NCBI GenBank assembly: GCA_049509675.1 | Contig: JBEKZQ010000043.1 | Location: forward strand, 1 to 19,287 | Length of the DNA stretch: 19,287 nucleotides | Source of the DNA: JBEKZQ01 sp049509675 | GTDB lineage: Bacteria; Planctomycetota; Planctomycetia; Pirellulales; Thermoguttaceae | Direction of reading: 5' to 3' | Part shown: piece by piece, positions 15,702-19,287 of the stretch | How the letters are laid out: each line of letters opens with the position of its first letter | Numbering within the stretch: position 1 is the stretch's first letter | Made by a program: the position numbers and the translations under genes | Notes under the pieces: model-generated | Told to the model about the DNA's origin: nothing | Database searches by the model: none | The model's input: the letters and a program-made list of their open reading frames with translations, nothing else

Positions 15702-15952
15702 ATGCGCGGGCATGTCTGACTTCCCTGGCACCTACGTCTCATGGGGGGTTGACGAACCAGGATCGCTCGAATACCGTGTTCGTCGGGCCATCCGATAAAA
15801 TAGGCAGTTTAGGGACTAGTCAAACGAATAGGTCGAGGTTATCATAGGAGGAACAATGTCTATGCGAGAGACATTCGTTTCATCGTGTAGCAATCAACTT
15901 GGCCCGTCTCGGACGGGGTGTCTTTTTGCAACTCTTGGTAAGGAGAAGTTTG
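15702..15952. promoter_or_regulatory. Leader region of the LEPR-XLL gene
   Basis: This 251-bp gap follows the ATPase gene. No terminator is obvious directly after the stop. A weak promoter candidate (TTGACG 15749-15754, 17 bases, TACCGT 15772-15777) and an isolated TAAAAT at 15796-15801 are present. From 15846 on it holds a strong Shine-Dalgarno, an upstream ORF and two hairpins, described separately. Confidence 0.4.
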
Positions 15953-16008
15953 ATGTCATTGCAGAAAAAGAGGCGGGCGGGAAGCAGGCTGCGGTTCGAA
16001 GGTCTTGA
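15846..16008 (+). CDS. Candidate upstream ORF (50 aa) overlapping the LEPR-XLL gene
   Basis: AGGAGG at 15846-15851 precedes ATG 15856 by 4 bases, the best Shine-Dalgarno in this part of the window. The frame runs to TGA at 16006-16008 (50 codons, starting MSMRETFVSS), overlapping the start of the LEPR-XLL gene in a different frame. Its start lies in a hairpin, AATGTCT/AGACATT (15855-15861 with 15869-15875). The peptide resembles nothing I know. It may be a leader peptide controlling the downstream gene or a chance frame. The listed range includes the ribosome-binding site. Confidence 0.35.
15903..15927 (+). terminator. Terminator/attenuator-like hairpin in the LEPR-XLL leader
   Basis: CCCGTC-TCG-GACGGG forms a perfect 6-bp stem at 15903-15917. 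It is followed by GTGTC and five T (15923-15927). It sits inside the upstream ORF and 13 bases before the AAGGAG of the LEPR-XLL gene. It could end readthrough from the ATPase operon or act as an attenuator. The spacer before the T run makes it weaker than a classic terminator. Confidence 0.45.
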
Positions 16009-16984
16009 GAGCCGCGTGATGCTCGATGGGAACGTCACCTCCCACATCGACCATGGGCGGCTCGAACTGAAAGGCGATGCGCTGAATAATTCCATCGCCA
16101 TCACCCAGGCCGCAGGGACGCTCACCGTCAAGGGGTTGGCCGGCACAAAAATCGACGGGCTGGCCCTGGAGAAGTTCGCCGGTATTACCGATCTTTCCGT
16201 CGAACTCAAAGATGGCAACGATAGCCTCACGATCGGCACCTTCACCAAAGCGACGTTCAACCAGGTCAGCCTTTCCGGTCGCGTCTCGATCGAGATGGGC
16301 GACGGCAACAACGTGCTCCAAATTGGCGGATTGACCACCGGCGGCGACCTGCGGGTCGAGACGGGCAGCGGTGCGACCGACGACGTGCTTGTCAACCACG
16401 CCAGGGTCGGCGGTGAACTCAATGTCGAAATCGATGCCAAGACCCTTGGCGCACTGGCCCTGGCGGCGACAGCCGTCAACAAGGACGCGTCCGTCGAGAT
16501 GGGCCGCGGCAACGATGGGATTGGCCTGCTGGGATTGAGCGTGGGTGGCAAGTTGGACATCGAAACCAATGATGGCAACGATCTCCTTCTGGCCACGACG
16601 AACAAAACCCTGTTCCGCACCGACGCCAATGCCTTCTCCGTGGCCAATGGCGTCGGCTCGATCAGCGCGGCGGACGTCACCGCCTTCTTCAACGCGGCCG
16701 GCAACCCGACTTTCTCGGTCGAGGCCGGCAGCGCCGAAGTCCACACCGGCGACGGCAACGACGTGGCCGTCATCGACCACGCCAAGGTCATCGGCAAGTT
16801 CGAGATCTCGCTGGGCGACGGCAACGATAGCCTTACCGTTGCCGCCGATTTCGCCGGCAGCGCGGTACTCGATGGCGGCGGCGGCACCAACACGCTGAAC
16901 GCCACGCCCAAGATCCCCGCGAACGGAACATATAAGGTCGGGTCCGCCACGCTGAAGGTCGAAGATTTCGATATCTTCACCTAA
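15953..16984 (+). CDS. LEPR-XLL domain surface protein with DGND repeats
   Basis: A 343-residue protein. The N-terminus LRFEGLESRVML (13-24), preceded by a basic stretch, is the LEPR-XLL motif found at the start of many large planctomycete extracellular proteins and takes the place of a normal signal peptide. The rest is a repetitive beta-rich protein with about seven copies of a unit centred on [ED]-x-GDGND-x-L (DGNDSLTI, GDGNNVLQI, GRGNDGIGL, NDGNDLLLA, GDGNDVAVI, GDGNDSLTV). These recall calcium-binding RTX-type turns without the strict nonapeptide spacing. The C-terminus YKVGSATLKVEDFDIFT is typical of a last strand. AAGGAG ends 7 bases before ATG 15953. The function is probably structural or at the surface; no catalytic domain is visible. 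It is short for a LEPR-XLL protein. Confidence 0.85.
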   Translation: MSLQKKRRAGSRLRFEGLESRVMLDGNVTSHIDHGRLELKGDALNNSIAITQAAGTLTVKGLAGTKIDGLALEKFAGITDLSVELKDGNDSLTIGTFTKATFNQVSLSGRVSIEMGDGNNVLQIGGLTTGGDLRVETGSGATDDVLVNHARVGGELNVEIDAKTLGALALAATAVNKDASVEMGRGNDGIGLLGLSVGGKLDIETNDGNDLLLATTNKTLFRTDANAFSVANGVGSISAADVTAFFNAAGNPTFSVEAGSAEVHTGDGNDVAVIDHAKVIGKFEISLGDGNDSLTVAADFAGSAVLDGGGGTNTLNATPKIPANGTYKVGSATLKVEDFDIFT

Positions 16985-17046
16985 TGGCTGGAGTGGGCTG
17001 TATGGCCCATTAAGGACCGGCAAGGGAATTACTGTCGCGCTCGCAA

Positions 17047-17092
17047 GGGGGACAGTCCCATTTTCGTGGAACGAAAATTGGGACAGTCCCCC
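17047..17092. repeat. 46-bp palindromic hairpin element
   Basis: GGGGGACAGTCCCATTTTCG (17047-17066) pairs with the complementary arm at 17072-17092 around a TTTTCGT-GGA-ACGAAAA core. There is one mismatch and one bulged base. It lies 63 bp past the LEPR-XLL stop and could work as a bidirectional terminator or transcript-end stabiliser between convergent genes. It may be a dispersed repeat; copy number needs the genome. Confidence 0.75.
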
Positions 17093-17145
17093 GCTTGATG
17101 TTTCGCCGGTCGTAAAGCTGGAACCGTCTTGGGCCGCCGACCGTC

Positions 17146-17320
17146 TAACGCGGATTATTCATGTAGGGTCGAGGTCGCGCAAACCTACGGTGGGTCTCGC
17201 AAACCTATCAACGGTTGTCCAGCGCTGTGTCATGAAGCGGTAAGTTGATAAGCGACCGAAGACCCACCAAGACCACGGTTTGCTCGACGCCACCCTACAG
17301 TTCATGAATAATCCGGGCTA
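17146..17320. repeat. Long imperfect inverted repeat (MITE-like or IS remnant)
   Basis: CGGATTATTCATG at 17151-17163 is repeated inverted as CATGAATAATCCG at 17303-17315. Similarity continues inwards in both arms (TAGGGT, GCAAACC, GGTGGGTCT, TATCAAC) with gaps, to a centre near 17220-17250. No transposase remains inside. The shape fits a non-autonomous element or the joined ends of a deleted insertion sequence. Confidence 0.6.
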
Positions 17321-17533
17321 ACCGGCAGACAGCGGCACTGACGGCGCTACCATCAGGACAAGGCAAGAAGAAGAAGCTCTTCGTCGGCTGCAGCGCGACC
17401 TACAGACGCCGCAAGATGGGGCCGGAACTGAACACCGAGCGGAAGCCGCTCTAGCCGCAGTTCTGCAACTACGCCCGCCCGATGCCGCTGACAATCGGTG
17501 CTTCGTGCTTTGCGGAGTGGCGATCCGAAACCG

Positions 17534-18232
17534 TCAAGGCTGCAACCACGGACCTCGCACCGGCGGGCGCCATGCACTTCGGACCGGTGGACGATAAATC
17601 GGGTAACCATCAGCAGGTTGCGGGCCTCCCGTCGGTTGCAGGATGGCAACATACGTCGGGCTTGCCACCGGTTGCGCACTGACACTCAAGGGGCTCGCTA
17701 TTACCGGTTGCAAACTGGCACTCAACGGGCTGGTTGCCACCGGTTGCAAACTGGCACTCAACGGGCTGGTTGCCACCGGTTGCAAACTGGCACTCAACGG
17801 GCTCGTCGCCACCGGTTGCGCACTGACACCCAACGCCGGGCTTCCGGCCGGGCTCAGGACAGTAAGCGGTTCCGGAGCTGACAGCGGTTTTGGGGCGCCA
17901 ACGGGAGCCGCGAGCGTCCCGCTCTTGGCAGATTCCCTCTTGGCAGACTCCCTCTTGACAAGCGCTCTTGGGCTCTTGGCAGGCTTCGAGAGAACCACGG
18001 CCGGTTCACGCGCAAACACCGTTTTCGGACCGGCATCTGATCGGGGCTTTGCGACCGGCGCAACGGCCGTGCCAAAATCAAACGGATCAAAACCGGCATC
18101 CGAAGTGCTTTGAACACTAACCATCGTAGGGCTCAACCAGTGCGACGCAGTCGATGTTGCGGGACCGACTCCGCATACCAGGAGCAAGCCTGCAACGGCG
18201 ATAAACACGATAGATGCACTACTGGTTTTCAT
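17534..18232 (-). CDS. Secreted Pro/Ser/Ala-rich repeat protein
   Basis: A 232-residue protein of unknown function. Residues 1-29 form a signal peptide (MKTSSASIVFIAVAGLLLVC ...). The middle is low-complexity, with a KRESAKRESAKSG segment. About residues 130-190 hold five tandem 12-residue units of the type SLQPVATSPLSA, encoded by 36-bp DNA repeats. The C-terminus is rich in P, R and W (YRPPVRSAWRPPVRGPW). Such composition suggests an extended, disordered envelope or matrix protein. The frame is open further upstream to 18358, overlapping the previous gene. ATG 18232 is chosen because the signal peptide starts there and AAAGGA lies about 10 bases upstream. It begins 34 bp after the PEP-CTERM gene and is probably co-transcribed with it. 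Confidence 0.75.
   Translation of the reverse strand: MKTSSASIVFIAVAGLLLVCGVGPATSTASHWLSPTMVSVQSTSDAGFDPFDFGTAVAPVAKPRSDAGPKTVFAREPAVVLSKPAKSPRALVKRESAKRESAKSGTLAAPVGAPKPLSAPEPLTVLSPAGSPALGVSAQPVATSPLSASLQPVATSPLSASLQPVATSPLSASLQPVIASPLSVSAQPVASPTYVAILQPTGGPQPADGYPIYRPPVRSAWRPPVRGPWLQP
17667..17846 (-). repeat. 36-bp tandem repeat, five copies, in-frame
   Basis: Units begin with ACCGGTTGC at 17667, 17703, 17739, 17775 and 17811 (plus-strand view), exactly 36 bp apart. The central copies are nearly identical and the outer ones diverged. Each encodes 12 residues, so copy-number change keeps the frame. There are no spacers, so this is not a CRISPR array. Confidence 0.9.
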
Positions 18233-18266
18233 AGTCTCGAAGTCCTTTCTCGTCTGGCCCCCCGCG

Positions 18267-19130
18267 TCAGGACGACCGGGAGCAGATAGCCAAATTCTTT
18301 CGACGGCGACGCCACGCCAGCCCCAACACCAGGGGAAGCCCCACCACGCACATCGCAAGCGTGCCCGGCTCCGGCGTTATTTGTTGAACCTTAAAGTTGT
18401 CGATGTAGGCTGTTCCAGTCATCGCCTGCGAAGAAGAATCGGGCGCAATAGCGATGCCCGAAATATCCGCATCCGTGAAAGTAGTCAATCCCAGTCCGCG
18501 ATCTACGAACCCCGTGGTCGCCAGCGGGGTCGGGCTGTTGTTGAGATACACGCTGTACTGATCAGTCGCGAAATTGAGGACCATCGAAAAATGATTCCAG
18601 CCAGTACCGACTCCTTGCCCCGTTGGCGTGGGCTGTCCGGTGTCTTGCGCCTGATAAAGAACATCGCGCGTGGTAGCATCGACGCCGAACGAGCCAAATT
18701 CGCCCGGGCCGCCGCTGACGGCGTCGTCATAGGCTTCAACTCCGAAAAACGGCCCGAAAACGCCCGGTGTCCCCGTTGTCTGCGAGACGTTCATATCCCA
18801 GTCAATCTGGATGATGCTGTTGGGCGACTGCGGATAACCATGGCCGTCCTCCGAGACACCCCATCGACCATCCGAGTTCGCGGCCCGGTTGACTTGGACG
18901 GCCTGGCTTCCGGACTTGAACACCGAGTTCTCTACAATCGCGGTACTAGCACCACCTTGCCACAGCCAATTGTTCTGGCCTTGCAGCACGCCGGGGTTGT
19001 ATCCGGCGGAAGCTTCAAAACCCTGGCTGTCGAGAATCGTGCTCGCGAAGGAAGCCGTTGCCAGTGCGAACGTCACCCCCGCCGCCATTGCCAGCCGCGA
19101 CAATAGTGAATTTCGGAGCAGTTGGTTCAT
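18267..19130 (-). CDS. PEP-CTERM sorting-domain surface protein
   Basis: A 287-residue exported protein. The signal peptide is about residues 1-29 (MNQLLRNSLLSRLAMAAGVT ...). The mature part is a beta-sandwich/LamG-like protein (SQGFEASAGY, IIQIDWDMNVS, GWNHFSMVLNFATDQYSVYL, GTAYIDNFKVQQI) of a kind frequent in planctomycetes, possibly carbohydrate-binding. The C-terminal sorting signal is PEPGTLAM (from residue 253), a hydrophobic helix, then WRRRRK (273-278). Exosortase would process it and anchor or release the protein. Nine residues follow the basic cluster, a longer tail than usual. The frame stays open to 19208, but AAAGGTG sits just before ATG 19130 and the signal peptide starts there. 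Confidence 0.9.
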   Translation of the reverse strand: MNQLLRNSLLSRLAMAAGVTFALATASFASTILDSQGFEASAGYNPGVLQGQNNWLWQGGASTAIVENSVFKSGSQAVQVNRAANSDGRWGVSEDGHGYPQSPNSIIQIDWDMNVSQTTGTPGVFGPFFGVEAYDDAVSGGPGEFGSFGVDATTRDVLYQAQDTGQPTPTGQGVGTGWNHFSMVLNFATDQYSVYLNNSPTPLATTGFVDRGLGLTTFTDADISGIAIAPDSSSQAMTGTAYIDNFKVQQITPEPGTLAMCVVGLPLVLGLAWRRRRKNLAICSRSS

Positions 19131-19179
19131 CTGTTCACCTTTCCCATAAGCAGCGATGCAGGAGTCGAAGTTGGATTTT

Positions 19180-19208
19180 ATTCTACCGTCACTCTGCGAA
19201 CTATGCAA
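19180..19208 (-). promoter_or_regulatory. Candidate sigma-70 promoter for the PEP-CTERM gene
   Basis: On the minus strand TTGCAT (19208-19203) and TAGAAT (19185-19180, 5 of 6) are separated by 17 bases. The inferred start is about 43 nt before ATG 19130. The -35 is weak (3 of 6). Confidence 0.45.
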
Positions 19209-19287
19209 GGATTTTGCGCCTGCCCCCAGGAAAAATTCAAGTACGGGTTAACGCACAAACGTCCATTTTAGGGAAAAGAACGGCCTT

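Larger units (their letters stand above)
16985..17533. other. Intergenic region with two palindromic elements
   Basis: This gap separates the convergent LEPR-XLL and repeat-protein genes. It holds a strong hairpin at 17047-17092 and a long imperfect inverted repeat at 17146-17320. From 17330 to 17533 I see no convincing gene. A short frame (about 17360-17454) reads KLFVGCSATYRRRKMGPEL-like but has no start or ribosome-binding site. Confidence 0.6.

Noticed and set aside
15903..15927. Calling the hairpin simply the terminator of the ATPase operon
   Set aside because: It lies about 200 bp past the stop, inside an upstream ORF and directly before the next gene's ribosome-binding site, so an attenuator role is at least as likely; left open.
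17360..17454. Short plus-strand frame reading KLFVGCSATYRRRKMGPEL-like
   Set aside because: No start codon with ribosome-binding site, no recognisable family, short; could be a gene remnant but not supportable.
17667..17846. CRISPR-like regular 36-bp repeat
   Set aside because: Units are contiguous with no spacers and keep a coding frame; it is a tandem coding repeat.

Overview
The window looks like a chromosomal segment from a GC-rich member of the Planctomycetota (Pirellulales-like is my guess). The reasons are a LEPR-XLL planctomycete surface-protein leader (15953-16984), a PEP-CTERM/exosortase substrate (18267-19130), two Tat-type secreted sugar-metabolism proteins, a WXG100/FtsK-type cassette of the kind found in planctomycetes, and palindromic intergenic elements. 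No rRNA, tRNA, CRISPR array or intact transposase is visible.

Layout. (1) 1-3089, minus strand: 5' 1029 codons of a Tat-exported GH116/GBA2-type glucosidase, cut by the window edge, with a GH32/levanase-associated type domain inserted in it. Divergent to it is a Tat-exported Gfo/Idh/MocA oxidoreductase (3577-4896); the two probably belong to saccharide breakdown. (2) 4939-6887, plus strand: a two-gene unit that is less GC-rich than its flanks, encoding a winged-helix/zinc-ribbon protein and a membrane-anchored coiled-coil T5orf172 (GIY-YIG-like) protein. It looks acquired. (3) 7274-10135, minus strand: a secreted, tandem-domain M16 zinc metallopeptidase with a good promoter. (4) 10546-15701, plus strand: the most interesting block, a compact operon with a near-consensus sigma-70 promoter. 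It encodes a WXG100-type protein, a coiled-coil protein, a tiny second WXG-like protein with a GTG start, and a 1319-residue membrane-anchored FtsK/SpoIIIE ATPase with three RecA-like regions, of which only the middle one keeps Walker motifs. I read it as a minimal type VII secretion-like system in a diderm. (5) 15953-16984, plus strand: a LEPR-XLL surface protein with DGND repeats, whose leader carries an overlapping upstream ORF and a terminator-like hairpin. (6) 16985-17533: intergenic region with two palindromic elements. (7) 17534-19130, minus strand: a PEP-CTERM protein followed 34 bp later by a secreted Pro/Ser/Ala-rich protein with 36-bp tandem repeats, probably one transcript.

Most products are exported or envelope-associated: two Tat proteins, the M16 peptidase, the secretion-like ATPase and three surface or secreted proteins. 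Intergenic DNA is rich in small hairpin elements. One is a 124-bp nested element (10288-10411) just upstream of the secretion-cassette promoter, and a split relative lies at 3238-3447.
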